From positions 17,403-81,402 of the forward strand of contig NZ_BMRP01000029.1 of NCBI RefSeq assembly GCF_014648695.1: a stretch of DNA of 64,000 nucleotides, given 5' to 3'. Made by a program: the position numbers and the translations under genes. The stretch is from Streptomyces albospinus (GTDB taxonomy: Bacteria > Actinomycetota > Actinomycetes > Streptomycetales > Streptomycetaceae). Positions within the stretch are counted from its first letter, which is position 1; the number at the start of each line of letters is the position of its first letter. The notes under the pieces were generated by a model that saw only the letters and a list, made by a program, of their open reading frames with translations, did not search any database and was not told the DNA's origin. Of this stretch, positions 52,283 through 62,513 are shown piece by piece.

Positions 52283-52585
52283 GTGCGTCGGCTGTTCCGG
52301 ATCGCCCTCGTCCCCGCCGTCGCCTCCGTGGCCCTGGTCACCGCCGGTGTGGGATGTACTGCCGCAGCAGACCGGTTTCTGGCAAGGGCAGTTGCGCAGC
52401 CTGCCGCCTTGAGCCGTACGGGAAGAGTCTGCGCAGCCACAGGGGAAAACCGCTGTCTTTACTGCGAGTTGACCGTGCTGCGCAAATTCTCGGCCGCCTT
52501 CCACTTCGCGACTGCCATCCCTCTTGCCGGATGTCATGTCCAGTGCAAATATCCCGGACCGCGAACACGCGCCCTATCGGCGTGA
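52283..52585 (+). CDS. possible truncated secreted or lipoprotein
   Basis: GTG 52283 opens 'RRLFRIALVPAVASVALVTA' and 'GVGCTAAADRF', a good export signal with a possible lipobox Cys. Coding character fades after about residue 45, so the gene is probably truncated and the remainder accidental. Confidence 0.3.
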   Translation: MRRLFRIALVPAVASVALVTAGVGCTAAADRFLARAVAQPAALSRTGRVCAATGENRCLYCELTVLRKFSAAFHFATAIPLAGCHVQCKYPGPRTRALSA

Positions 52586-52640
52586 ACGTCCTTCTTCCCC
52601 CTTGTGCCGGGCGAACCCCGGCCGCACGAAAGGATGTTCC

Positions 52641-54193
52641 ATGTCCCGGTCCAGACGCAGACTCGGCCGGATGGCCACGCTCACCGCGGCCCTGACCGCG
52701 CTTCCCGCCCTGTGGTTCTCCGCCCCCGCAGCCCACGCGGCCCCGACCGCTCCGCCGCCCCGACAACGCTTCGGTCGGCCGACACCGAGCCCGCCGCCCG
52801 GAGCGGCACCTCCGCGACACGCTCGGCGCTGACCCAGGTCAGCACCGACCCGTTCACCAACACCTCCAGCCAGCACGCCACCGAGCTCGAACCCGACACC
52901 TACGCCTGGGGCAACACGATCGTCGCGTCCTCCCAGGTCGGCCGATTCACCGACGGCGGTGCCTCCGACATCGGCTGGGACACCTCCACCGACGGCGGCA
53001 CCACCTGGCAGCACGGCACGCTCCCCGGTATCACCGCCTACCAGGGCGGCAGTTGGGCGCGCGTCTCCGACCCCGCGGTGGCGTACGACGCCAGGCACGG
53101 CACATGGATGGTCACCGGACTGGTCATCGACTCCCACGTCAACGGCGCGGGCGTGACGGTCAGCCGCTCGACGAACGGCACGAGTTGGAACAACCCAGTC
53201 ATGGCGATCGGCAACGACGGACAGGGCTACGACAAGGAATGGATCGTCTGCGACAACACGCCCTCCAGCGCGCACTACGGCACCTGCTACATCGAGGTCG
53301 ACGTCACCTCGTCCGGCAACCGCGTGATCATGAGCCGTTCCACCGACGGCGGCACCACCTGGTCGGCCCCGGTGTCACCCTCCGGGAATCCCACCGGTCT
53401 GGGCGGCCAGCCTCTCGTCCAGCCCAACGGCACCGTCGTCGTCCCCTACTCCGCCAACGGGTCGTCGATCCGCGCCTTCAACTCCACCAACGGCGGCTCC
53501 AGCTGGAGCTCCAGCACGCGGATCGCCGACGTCTCCAGCCATACCGTCGCCGGCAACCTGCGCGACGGTGAAGGTCTGCCATCCGCCGAGATCGACGCAT
53601 CCGGCAAGATCTACGTCGCCTGGCAGGACTGCCGCTTCCGATCCGGCTGCCCGGCCAACGACATCGTCTACGCCACCTCCACCAACGGCACCAGCTGGTC
53701 CGCCGTGACCCGCGTCCCGATCGACGCCACCACCAGCGGCGTCGACCACTTCATCCCCGGCATCGGCGTCGACCACGCCACCTCCGGCAGCACGGCCAAG
53801 ATCGGGCTCTACTACTACTTCTACCCGACAGCCAACTGCACCGCTGCCACCTGCAAGTTGGAGGTCGGCTACCTCTCCTCCACCAACGGCGGCAGCACCT
53901 GGAGCAGCCCGACCGCCGTCGCCGGCCCCATGCCCCTGTCGCAGATCGCCGACACCACCCAGGGCCGCATGGTCGGCGACTACCTCTCCACCTCCGTCAT
54001 CGACGGCAAGGCCGTCTCAGCCTTCGCAGTGGGCAAGTCGCCAACCAACGGCCAGGCATTCGACGAAGCCCTCTACACCGCCGGACCTCTGACCGTCACC
54101 GGCGGCAGCCGCGCCTCCACCACCCGCGGCGCGGCCCTTGCGCCTCTCCGGCACGGGGCCACGAGCTCCACTCCCCTGCCGGTCCGACGCTGA
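52641..54193 (+). pseudogene. sialidase-like (Asp-box beta-propeller) secreted protein, frameshifted after the signal peptide
   Basis: ATG 52641 after AAAGGATGTTCC gives a signal peptide 'GRMATLTAALTALPALWFSA' ending 'PAAHAAPTAP'; one base off near 52760 the mature protein begins 'LRSADTEPAARSGTSATRSA' and runs 470 residues to 54193. It contains Asp boxes 'STDGGTTW' (three variants plus 'STNGGSSW' and 'STNGGSTW'), 'GYDKEWIVCDNTPSSAHYGT' and 'DKIVYAW'-like strands typical of exo-alpha-sialidase propellers. The single slip in a C-rich run is the only defect, so a sequencing or assembly error is possible. Confidence 0.78.
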
Positions 54194-54208
54194 AGCTCCG
54201 CTTCCCTC

Positions 54209-54250
54209 ACGTGGGGTGCGTTCCCGTACCTACTGGAACGCACCCCACGT
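54209..54250 (+). terminator. perfect 16-bp hairpin terminator after the sialidase gene
   Basis: ACGTGGGGTGCGTTCC and GGAACGCACCCCACGT pair perfectly around a 10-nt loop, 16 bp after the stop codon. Confidence 0.75.
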
Positions 54251-54332
54251 CATCCGAGCGGGAACGGCCAGGAACGGAACGTAGACCAGGACGTCACCGT
54301 GGTGTGCGATGGCAGAAGGGGCGGGTGTAGCG

Positions 54333-54863
54333 ATGGAACACAGCAGACGCAGCATGTGGTACGAGCCGGCCTGGCCTTGGTTCGGAGCTGTCCTGGTCGC
54401 CGCTTCCGGTGTCCTGACTGGCTGCGGAAGCGTCGGCGGCGACTCGCAGGCGCACTCGGCACCGCCGCACCCTTCCGCCGATCCGCTCACCGGGACGCCG
54501 ACCTCGTCTCCCCAGGCGGGAACCCCGATGTCCCCAGGGGACGGCCTCCGCGCCACCGGAATGTGTCGCCGGCTCCGCCACCGTCACCCACGGCCTGGGG
54601 ACGCCTCCGTCGGGACCCGTGTCTCCGCCCCTGCGCGACAGTGGCCGTGATTCTGAAGCCCCGTTCCGGAGACCACCTGGCCGCAGCCGCACAGCGGCAA
54701 CCCGATGCCGGCCATGGTCACCTCGACCACCACCAGCCGGAACGGCGCCACGCACGTCACCGTGCGAGCTGCGCGCACCGGCGCGGTGACCGTGACCTGG
54801 GGCACGGTCCGCGCGCCGGTCTTCACCCTGCGGCTGAGCGTGGCGGCATATCCAGTGCAGTGA
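54333..54863 (+). pseudogene. lipoprotein gene with frame breaks
   Basis: ATG 54333 starts 'WFGAVLVAASGVLTGCGSVG', a lipoprotein signal with the Cys in 'LTGCG', and a Pro/Ser/Thr linker. After 'GLRATG' the frame is lost; coding resumes near 54660 and ends 'GATHVTVRAARTGAVTVTWG' and 'TVRAPVFTLRLSVAAYPVQ' to TGA 54861-54863. Family unknown. Confidence 0.5.
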
Positions 54864-55420
54864 GCCGAACACGGGACAGCCGGTGCGCCTCCCGCAGGGG
54901 GTACGCACCGACCGCCATGTGAAGGGGATCCGTCGAGGTCAGTCGTTTCGGCCTCGGCGATGAGCCCCGAAGGGGCGCACGGCATCCGTCACGGTCTCCT
55001 GACATCGGACGGCAGATCCGCGCACCGTGAACGCGAGCAGTCCGCGTGACGCCGACAGCAGTGCCCGCGGGCACACCACGATCAGGCATCCGCCGGAACG
55101 CCTCATTCCCCGGCCGCGACGACCACCGTGCCAGTTCCATGCCGGCTCGGGCGGTGACCAACGGTCAATGAGGGACAGCGAGGCAACCGGACACGGCACC
55201 CCGATAAGTGGCGTCTTCGCTGGTCAGCTATATGGACGTCGCGCCTGTTCCTCGCGGCGCGACGAACGGGTTTGTGGCGGTAGCCTCTGGAACCTCGCGG
55301 TGTGGATTCCGCTCTCGTGGGTCAGCCCGCCGGGCTGGGCACATCGGTCGGTGGCCCCCTGGCGCGAGCACCCCGGACGTACGCGGTGGTCAGCCGCGCG
55401 GGGACGGTGCACGATGGAAA
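54864..55420. other. 557 bp without a recognisable gene
   Basis: Open frames only; presumably holds the promoter of the phosphatase gene at 55421. Confidence 0.35.
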
Positions 55421-56611
55421 GTGTTGGTTCCCCGACCGCACCGTGCCGGTCCGCGGCAGCCTCGGCCAGTGAGCCGAACGCTGCTGGCGCTGCCTGTTCT
55501 GCTCATCGCGGTGATCACGATGGTGGACCTGCGCACTCCCCAGGACATCCACCTGGGTCCGGCGCTGGTCATTGCCCCGGCGATCACCGCGGGATTCGCC
55601 GGTCCCTATCTGACCGGTTTCATCGGAGTAGTGGCACTGACCGCCCAGGTGATCATCGCGCTGTTCCACGGCGGGCTGACCACCGCGAACCACCTGATGC
55701 AGATCGTCACCCTCGCGGTGCTCACGGGTCTGGTGGTGGCCCTGTCCTCCGTGCGCGAGCAGCGCACCGCCCAGCTGGCCCAGGTCCGGTCGGTGGCGGA
55801 GGCCGCTCAGCACGTCTTGTTGTGGCCGCTGCCGGAGCAGATCGGGCAACTGAAGATCGCCTGCCTGTATCTGGCCGCGGAGGACGAGGCCCAGATCGGC
55901 GGCGACCTGTACGCGGCCACCCGCACCGACAGCGGCGTGCGGGTGATGATCGGCGACGTGCGCGGCAAGGGCCTCGGCGCCATCGGTGAGGCCGCTCTGC
56001 TGCTCGGCGCCTTCCGCGAGGCCGCCCACCAGCACACCTCGCTGCCCGCGCTGGCCACCGCCCTGGAGACGAGCGTGACCCGCTACCTGGCCGACTTCGA
56101 ACCGGCCGAGGAGATCGGGGAACGCTTCGCCACCGCCCTACTGCTGGAGATACCTGACGACGACCCGATCACCCGGATGACCAGTTGCGGGCATCCCCCG
56201 CCGCTGCTGCTCAGCCCCGGGAACATCGTCACGGTCCCGACCCTGCACCCCGCACCGCCGCTGGGGGTCGGCGGCCTGGGGATCGAGAACTACACACTCG
56301 ACGTGTTCTCCCTCGAACCCGGCGACACCCTGCTGCTCTACACCGACGGCGTCATCGAGGCGCGCAACGCCGACGGCGGCTTCTACCCGGTCGAGCAACG
56401 GGTCTCCCAGTGGACCGAGGCCAGCCCCGCCTCCCTGCTCCAGCACATCCACAGCGACCTGCTGGCCCACGCCGGCGGACGTCTCGACGACGACGCCGCC
56501 CTCATCGCGCTCCGCCGCACCCCGACCGCCCATCGGGGCCGCCGCCACGAACGGGTCATTCATGCCGACGGGTTCCGTCATCGCCCGGCAACCGAGCCGC
56601 CGGGCTCGTGA
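55421..56611 (+). CDS. membrane-bound SpoIIE-type (PP2C-like) serine phosphatase
   Basis: 396 residues from GTG 55421; GTG 55469 is possible. Three or four N-terminal helices ('TLLALPVLLIAVITMVDL', 'PYLTGFIGVVALTAQVIIAL', 'IVTLAVLTGLVVALSSVREQ') anchor a cytoplasmic SpoIIE domain: 'QIGGDLYAATRTDSGVRVMI', 'GDVRGKGLGAIGEAALLLGA', 'MTSCGHPPPLLLSPG' and 'LLYTDGVIEARNADGGFYPV' contain the metal-binding Asp residues. Such proteins dephosphorylate anti-anti-sigma factors and so control sigma factors in streptomycetes. No such partner gene is adjacent. Confidence 0.9.
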   Translation: MLVPRPHRAGPRQPRPVSRTLLALPVLLIAVITMVDLRTPQDIHLGPALVIAPAITAGFAGPYLTGFIGVVALTAQVIIALFHGGLTTANHLMQIVTLAVLTGLVVALSSVREQRTAQLAQVRSVAEAAQHVLLWPLPEQIGQLKIACLYLAAEDEAQIGGDLYAATRTDSGVRVMIGDVRGKGLGAIGEAALLLGAFREAAHQHTSLPALATALETSVTRYLADFEPAEEIGERFATALLLEIPDDDPITRMTSCGHPPPLLLSPGNIVTVPTLHPAPPLGVGGLGIENYTLDVFSLEPGDTLLLYTDGVIEARNADGGFYPVEQRVSQWTEASPASLLQHIHSDLLAHAGGRLDDDAALIALRRTPTAHRGRRHERVIHADGFRHRPATEPPGS

Positions 56612-56932
56612 TCACATGTTCGCGGTCCGTCTGTCTCCGGAGCAACCAGCCCGGGCGTTACCGAATTTGACGCAGACCACGCATGGTGGTCGCTCGACGA
56701 CCGGGCGTCGCCCGCCCCCTGCGGGCGGGTCGGCGCCTGGGGCACCATCCGTGGGAGCACATCCCACAGGAACCCACGGCTCATCCGACACCAACCGTCC
56801 AACGGTCCCCACCCCGACAGCTGTCGCACCCACCACATGAGACGGTCTGTGAAAGGGGTCCGTGCTTGCCCTAGAACGCACTCCAAGTCGTAAGGTCGCG
56901 GCGCCCAAGGTGACGACGACCAAGGAGAGTTC
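56612..56932. other. 321 bp intergenic
   Basis: No gene seen; probably carries the promoter for the aldo/keto reductase gene. Confidence 0.4.
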
Positions 56933-57982
56933 ATGCGCCACCGCGTTCTTGGCGGGACCGGGATCGAGGTCAGCCCCTACTGTCTCGGCACGATGATGTT
57001 CGGTTTCGTCGGCAATGCCGACCACGGCGAGTGCGTACGGATCATCCACGCCGCGCTGGACGAGGGGATCAACTTCATCGACACCGCCGACATGTACTCT
57101 GCCGGAGAGTCGGAGACGATCGTCGGAAAGGCGCTGAAGGGCCGCCGCGACGACGTGGTACTGGCGAGCAAGGTCCACTTCCCCATGGGGGAGGGCCCCA
57201 ACCGGGGCGGCAACTCGCGGCGCTGGATCGTCCGGGAGGTGGAGGACAGCCTGCGGCGGCTGGGAACGGACTGGATCGACCTGTACCAAGTGCACCGGCC
57301 GGACCACACGACCGACATCGAGGAGACGCTCTCCGCCCTGACCGATCTGGTGCGCCAGGGCAAGATCAGAGCGTTCGGATGCTCCACGTTCCCTGCGGAC
57401 GAGATCGTCGAGGCGTACCACGTGGCCGACCGCCGCCGCCTCCAGCGGTTCCGCACCGAGCAGCCGCCCTACTCGCTGCTGGCCCGAGGCGTCGAGAGGC
57501 ATGTGCTGCCGGTGGCGCAGCGCCTGGGAATGGGCGTGCTGACCTGGAGCCCGCTGGCCTCGGGGTTCCTGACCGGGCGCTACCGCAAGGGCCGGGCTAT
57601 CGATCTGAGCAGCGGACGCCCCACTCTGCACCCGGGCCGCTTCGATCCGGCGGCGCCGCTCACCGCCGCGAAGCTGGAGGTCGTCGAGCAACTCGTTGCC
57701 GTGGCCGACGAAGTGGGCTGCTCACTGCCCGAGTTGGCCATCGCCTTCCCACTCGTGCATCCGGCCGTCACGTCGGTGATCATCGGCCCGCGCACGATGG
57801 AGCAACTGCGGAGCACGCTCAAGGGCACTTCCGTGGCGCTGGACGACGACGTCCTCGACCGGATCGACGACATCGTGCCGCCCGGAACCGACATCTATCC
57901 CCCGGACGGCGTCTGGACTCCGCCGTCGCTCACCACGCCGGCGCTCCGGCGACGCACAGCCGAGTCCAGGTCCGCCGTCTGA
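56933..57982 (+). CDS. aldo/keto reductase
   Basis: 349 residues. ATG 56933 follows AAGGAGAG. The (beta/alpha)8 barrel carries the catalytic tetrad Asp and Tyr in 'INFIDTADMYSAGESETIVG', Lys in 'DDVVLASKVHFPMGEG' and His in 'DWIDLYQVHRPDHTTDIEE'. 'VLTWSPLASGFLTGRYRKG' and 'TSVIIGPRTMEQLRSTLKGT' (NADPH phosphate contacts) complete the family signature. It reduces carbonyl groups with NADPH. Substrate unknown. Cytoplasmic, monocistronic. Confidence 0.93.
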   Translation: MRHRVLGGTGIEVSPYCLGTMMFGFVGNADHGECVRIIHAALDEGINFIDTADMYSAGESETIVGKALKGRRDDVVLASKVHFPMGEGPNRGGNSRRWIVREVEDSLRRLGTDWIDLYQVHRPDHTTDIEETLSALTDLVRQGKIRAFGCSTFPADEIVEAYHVADRRRLQRFRTEQPPYSLLARGVERHVLPVAQRLGMGVLTWSPLASGFLTGRYRKGRAIDLSSGRPTLHPGRFDPAAPLTAAKLEVVEQLVAVADEVGCSLPELAIAFPLVHPAVTSVIIGPRTMEQLRSTLKGTSVALDDDVLDRIDDIVPPGTDIYPPDGVWTPPSLTTPALRRRTAESRSAV

Positions 57983-58701
57983 AACGGACCCCGGTGGGAG
58001 CCTGGCGATGCGTGGTCGACACCTGAGGTCGGCCTCCTGTTCCCGTCGGAGTATTCACCCTCCTCGCGCTCGGCCTGCCCGTTGCTGTCCGTGGGACCGG
58101 CTCACCGTGATCGAGAATGCCGTGCAGTTCCGCTCGCTGCACGCCACACCCCCTCACCAGGCTGATCCACTCCGCACGCGCAGGCAGCGCCACCACGCGG
58201 TGACGGCATAACAGAAAGGGAGGCACCCGGAACGGCGGCTGAGGCGCCTTCGGGCAGGGCGCAGGCCCGCAGCGGCAACGCACCACAGGCGGGTCCGGCG
58301 GTGTCGCGAAGCCCGGCCCACGGCCTTGGCCGGTCCTCGTCACCATCGCACTCGCACAGCTCTTGGCCGTGCTCAGGCCGGACGCCGGATGCGGCTCCGG
58401 CCGAGCCCGGTCGGCGTCCGACGGCTTGCCCCACCTCACGCGGATCAGCACGACGGGCATACCAGGCAGCCGTACGACCCGTCGCACACGTCCCTGGCGG
58501 GGACCCGCTCCACTCAGATCTGCACCGCTGGTTCATCCGCGTGCCTGCGGGAGCCCTTCACTTCAGAAGTGCCTTGGCGATCGAGCATGATGGAAGCGTA
58601 GGAACTCCCACCATCGCTGGTCAGCAAGCACCTCTTCCTGCTTCTCCCACCACTGAGGTTCCTCACACGGTGGATCGAGGTCAGCGGCTGCGGTCGACAG
58701 T
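57983..58701. other. 719 bp without a recognisable gene
   Basis: Several long frames exist but none shows a start site or family motif. Possibly more decayed sequence. Confidence 0.35.
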
Positions 58702-59110
58702 TCACACGGTGACTGGGTCTCCGCACCGACCACAGGTCAGCGTGGTGTGTGGGCGCGATCCGCACACTTCGTGCGTCCAGTTCAGCGGCTTGTGTTCGGC
58801 GTCCGCCATGTCGTCGGTGAGATGGATGGCGCCCCATTGCATCAAGATCATCATGGCCGGGAAGAGATCGAGGCAAGCCTGGGTGAGTCGGTATTCGTGG
58901 TCGTTGCGGATCGGGCCGCCTGCGTACCGCTCCCGGGTCAACAGACCGGTGTCGACCAGCTTGTGGACGCCGCGCCTACCGCGCACCGTTCGCCGATCGT
59001 CGCCCCCAACCGGATCGCCCAACTGGATATGGGCCGACCGGACCGACTCGGCGGACCCTCCACGAGTATCGATATGCAGCTGGGCCGGCGTGGACGTACT
59101 TTCCGGCAGC
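58702..59110 (-). pseudogene. HxlR-family regulator remnant
   Basis: 'KLVDTGLLTRERYAGGPIRN', 'YRLTQACLDLFPAMMILMQW' and 'LNWTHEVCGSRPHTTLTCGR' form the C-terminal winged-helix wing and Cys tail of an HxlR-type regulator (RLVDxGLLxRxRY...YRLTxxGxDLFPVMxALMQWG). The recognition helix upstream is scrambled by a frame change near 58975 and no start is present. Confidence 0.6.
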
Positions 59111-59283
59111 CAAGGACCGAACGTGAGCAACTCGCACCGCCCTCCCGGGGTTCCGTGTCTCCGATACGGCTCCATGCCTTCAATTCTTGAAGACTGCCAG
59201 CACCCTTGACGTCCCATCAGTTCACGAGTTGAATCACGCCGCACATGACGTCGGCAAGCCAACCCGACCCCAAGGGACCCCCC

Positions 59284-60240
59284 ATGCCTCCCACCCCAGG
59301 CGCCCTTCCCCCTGCGCCATCCCAGGCCGCCTCTCCCCCGCAGCCCGACCGTCCGCGTACCCGAATACGCCACCGCCGGCGCACCCGCGCCGCCCTCGCC
59401 ACGGCTCTCATGCTCGCGGCGGGCTGGACATCGGCGACCACGGCCGAGGCCGACGGCAGCCCGGCTTCCCACCGGACCGCCGCCGTCACCACCTTCTCCG
59501 ACGACTTCGACGGCCCCGCGGGCAGCGCGGTCGACGGCGGCAAGTGGCGTTACGAGACAGGCGACAACGTCAACAACCACGAGCGGGAGTACTACACCTC
59601 CGGAACCAACAACGCCGCACTGGACGGCCAAGGCCATCTGGTCATCACCGCCCGCAAGGAGAACCCGGCCGGCTACCAGTGCTGGTACGGCAGTTGCCAG
59701 TACACCTCGGCTCGGCTGTCCACCGCGCAGACCTTCACCCAGGCGTACGGGCACTTCGAGACCCGCATGAAGCTACCTCGCGGCCAGGGGATGTGGCCGG
59801 CGTTCTGGATGCTCGGCAGCGACATCGGCCAGGCGGGATGGCCCAACTGCGGCGAGATCGACATCATGGAGAACGTCGGCTTCGAACCCGGCACTGTACA
59901 CGGCACCCTGCACGGCCCCGGCTACTCGGGCTCCGGCGGTCTGGGCGCCGGCTACACCCTGCCCGGCGGGCAGGCGTTCGCGGACGACTTCCACACCTTC
60001 GCCGTGGACTGGTCACCGGGCGCCGTGACCTTCTCGGTCGACGGCCACGCCTACGAGACCCGCACCCCCGCCGACACACACGGCAACAAGTGGGTCTTCG
60101 GCCACCCCTTCTACCTCATCATGAACCTCGCCGTCGGCGGCTACTGGCCCGGTGACCCCAACGACAGCACCCAGTTCCCACAGTCCCTGGTCGTGGACTA
60201 CGTTCACGTCACGGCCGGCAACAGCGCGCTGCGCCACTGA
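59284..60240 (+). CDS. secreted GH16 endo-beta-glucanase
   Basis: 318 residues from ATG 59284; ATG 59245 is possible. A twin-arginine-like basic N-terminus 'RHRRRTRAALATALMLAAGW' precedes an export cleavage near 'TAEADG'. The jelly-roll domain carries 'FSDDFDGPAGSAVDGGKWRY', 'GHFETRMKLPRGQGMWPAFW' and the catalytic motif 'CGEIDIMENVG' (ExDxxE: nucleophile and acid/base Glu), with 'WVFGHPFYLIMNLAVGGYWP' after it. Likely hydrolyses 1,3- or mixed-linkage beta-glucans outside the cell. A strong terminator follows. Confidence 0.92.
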   Translation: MPPTPGALPPAPSQAASPPQPDRPRTRIRHRRRTRAALATALMLAAGWTSATTAEADGSPASHRTAAVTTFSDDFDGPAGSAVDGGKWRYETGDNVNNHEREYYTSGTNNAALDGQGHLVITARKENPAGYQCWYGSCQYTSARLSTAQTFTQAYGHFETRMKLPRGQGMWPAFWMLGSDIGQAGWPNCGEIDIMENVGFEPGTVHGTLHGPGYSGSGGLGAGYTLPGGQAFADDFHTFAVDWSPGAVTFSVDGHAYETRTPADTHGNKWVFGHPFYLIMNLAVGGYWPGDPNDSTQFPQSLVVDYVHVTAGNSALRH

Positions 60241-60284
60241 CCCGGCCGATCGGTGGCCCACCATCGCACGGACAGCGAACGGAG

Positions 60285-60311
60285 GCGGGTAGGGCGACGC
60301 GCCCTACCCGC
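60285..60311 (+). terminator. 12-bp hairpin terminator after the GH16 gene
   Basis: GCGGGTAGGGCG and CGCCCTACCCGC pair perfectly with an ACG loop, 45 bp after the stop. Confidence 0.7.
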
Positions 60312-60721
60312 TCCGCTTCGTGACCAGCTCAACCGCGAACGACCCAGCGCACCGGGAGGTCCGCCGACAAGACCAACTCGGTGGAACCCTCCACGAGTAC
60401 CAACATGCCGCCCGGACAAGCCGGATGACGTTGGTGCGGCACAGTACGGCGTCGGGGGCTGGGGGGCGAGTTCGTTGTCGATGGTGTCGTTGCCGTGGAG
60501 GCGGATGGGTGCGTCGACGATGGCGAGCCAGCGATTGGCCTCCTGGGCGAGGCGGGCCCGAAGCGGAAGGATGGTGACAGGGCCAGGGATGTCCCGTCGA
60601 AGTCGGCCATGACGTCTTTAGCCGTCCGCATGACGGCCGGTTCGCCGGAATGAGGCCGACCCCCGACATCAACCTGGCGAGAACTGATCGAGGTCCGCCG
60701 GCGGGCTGCTGTACTGCGCAC
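60312..60721 (-). pseudogene. decayed minus-strand gene of unknown family
   Basis: Minus-strand peptides in different frames, 'RLAQEANRWLAIVDAPIRLH' and 'GNDTIDNELAPQPPTPY' (about 60580-60440), have coding character but no intact frame, start or known motif. Confidence 0.3.
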
Positions 60722-61153
60722 ATGGCAGATCAGAAGCAGTGCGCGGTGGTCCGCACCGGGCTCTACGAGGGAATCCAGGGCGGCATGTTCGGGACAGGGA
60801 TCAGCGCCCAGTCAGCCGGGGCGCAACGGCTGTGTCTCCACCGGCTGGTGATGCCTGCCGGCACCCGGGGCCGCCCGCACCTGCACGAGGGCCACGAATC
60901 GGCCATCCATGTCCAGACCGGCCAGGTCGAGGTATGGCACGGGGAGGGCCTGGCCGAGCATGTGGTGCTGCACACAGGTGACTACATCTACATTCCTCCG
61001 GACACCCCGCACATGCCGGTGAACAACAGCAGCGAAGACGTGATCTGCCTGGTCGCACGGACGGACCCCGACGAGCAGGAAGGCGTCCGGCTGTTGGAGC
61101 TGCCGGCCTGGCTGGAAACCCGCATCGGCGCACTGCCCGTCGGAGCCGGCTGA
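60722..61153 (+). CDS. single-domain cupin
   Basis: 143 residues from ATG 60722. 'GRPHLHEGHESAIHVQTGQV' with 'EVWHGEG' is cupin motif 1 (G(X)5HXH(X)3,4E(X)6G, here HxH...E) and 'GDYIYIPPDTPHMPVNNSSE' motif 2 (G(X)5PXG(X)2H(X)3N). All metal-binding residues (His, His, Glu, His) appear present. Function could be a small dioxygenase, isomerase or sensor; unassigned. Confidence 0.85.
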   Translation: MADQKQCAVVRTGLYEGIQGGMFGTGISAQSAGAQRLCLHRLVMPAGTRGRPHLHEGHESAIHVQTGQVEVWHGEGLAEHVVLHTGDYIYIPPDTPHMPVNNSSEDVICLVARTDPDEQEGVRLLELPAWLETRIGALPVGAG

Positions 61154-61520
61154 GCCCGGTCGAGCCCTGCCGTGGTCGACGCGGTCACCGGCGGCAGCCC
61201 GGCGTCCCATCCCCACATCCCCACGCCGCCGACAGCCGAGGCCGCCCCAGGCACTCGGACCTACCGCCATACGCCGAGGACGCCTTCGTCCATACGAACC
61301 CAGGGCTACGCGAGCCGGGCCCGAGCGCCTTCGCGTGCCGCGGCCACATTCCGGCGGGCGCGGCACACCGGGTCCTCTCAGCGCCGGATGGAGCCAACCG
61401 GCAGTGGTCACCGGCCGCCGTGGCGGCGATGGACGTCGGCGCCGTCCGGGCCGCGCTCTCCCGCAAACCGTCGCCGGCAGCGCGGCAACGGTCCAAGCCG
61501 CGCATCCGCGGGCCTGCGAG
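61154..61520. other. 367 bp without a recognisable gene
   Basis: No supported gene, apart from the possible C-terminal end of the decayed lasso B2-like gene to the right. Confidence 0.35.
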
Positions 61521-61529
61521 GTGTACTCG

Positions 61530-61810
61530 CCGACCGGGCCGCGGCCGGGTAGGTCGGCCCGGGCGTGGTACTCGACCGACGTCGGCGAGAAGCCAGAGCC
61601 GAGGCACCAGTCGAAGCGCCGGCCGAGCAGAGCCACCGCAAGCACAGCACCGAGCGCGAAATTCCCTGCAAGCAGCACGGCTCGGCCACCACCGCGCGAT
61701 ACGCCTACGGCGCCGTCCACCGCCTTGGCCCGCGCCGGATCGGGGAGTTGCCGTGTCACCAGGGGACGGACGGCCCGGAGACGGGCCCAGAGGCGTAACG
61801 AGGCAACTCC
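61530..61810 (-). pseudogene. decayed lasso-type B2 (transglutaminase-like) protein
   Basis: Minus-strand 'RLWARLRAVRPLVTRQLPDP' and 'ARAKAVDGAVGVSR' correspond to the N-terminal part of lasso B2 leader peptidases; the catalytic stretch appears one frame away as 'EPCCLQGISRSVLCLRWLC'; then the first frame resumes 'GRRFDWCLGSGFSPTSVEYH' and 'ARADLPGRGPVGEYTS', equivalent to WCxGxxxxPF.AHAWVExDGxPVGE. At least two frame changes. If correct it is a dead second lasso-type gene unrelated to the 4.7-9.4 kb cluster. Confidence 0.5.
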
Positions 61811-61952
61811 TCGCGGCCGGAGGAACCAGTGGCCGCGCCGTCGAGGCGCAGCCCGGCCAGGAACTCCGGGCCCGGGGGCCGGAGTCGCTACCCTGCGGCC
61901 GTCCGCCGGGCACACTTTGCGCCCGACCGGCCCCGAACCGTTCCCCTCCCCC

Positions 61953-62513
61953 TCAGCTCGCCCGCCCCGCCCGCCGCTCCTCCAGCACGCGCACCACCGC
62001 GTCAAACGTCACCCCGTGTCCGGCGAGTACCGCCCCTGCCGGACCGTGCCGGGCGGTCAGCGCCAGCAGCAGATGCTCATCGCCGATATGCCGGTCACCG
62101 CGCCCGACCGCGATCCGCAACGAGCGTTCCAGCACCGCCTTCCCCTCCGGTGCGAACGCCCGGCGCACACGCTTGCCGCGCCCGGCGCGCCGGCCCCCGT
62201 CGGCCAGCGCGCCCGCGCCGTGCGCCCGCTCCACCCGCGCGACGACCTCGTCCACGTCGATTCCAAGACCTGCCAGCGCCACCGCATCGGCCGCCGAGAT
62301 ACCGGCCCGGCGCCGGTTTGCCGCCAGTTCCCCGGCCAGCGGCTCCCGGCGAGCGCCGAGCGCGTCGAGCGCTGCGGCGGCCGGCGAACCGGTGCGGTCC
62401 AGCAGTGCGAGCAGCAGCTCCGGCTCGCCGACGGTGTCGCTGCCGGTGCGATCGGCGTGCTCCACGGCATCGCGCACCACCGCCCGGGCACCGGCAGTAA
62501 ACCTCTCGAACAT
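61953..62513 (-). CDS. Clp N-terminal-domain protein
   Basis: 186 residues. ATG 62513 follows GGGAGGCGTTG. Two repeats of the Clp-N fold are visible: 'FERFTAGARAVVRDAVEHAD' with 'VGEPELLLALLDRTGSPAAA' and 'FAPEGKAVLERSLRIAVGRG' with 'HIGDEHLLLALTARHGPAGA'. There is no AAA+ module, so this is a stand-alone substrate or adaptor-type Clp-N protein. Its start overlaps the upstream HTH gene stop (TGATG), indicating a tightly coupled pair. Confidence 0.9.
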   Translation of the reverse strand: MFERFTAGARAVVRDAVEHADRTGSDTVGEPELLLALLDRTGSPAAAALDALGARREPLAGELAANRRRAGISAADAVALAGLGIDVDEVVARVERAHGAGALADGGRRAGRGKRVRRAFAPEGKAVLERSLRIAVGRGDRHIGDEHLLLALTARHGPAGAVLAGHGVTFDAVVRVLEERRAGRAS

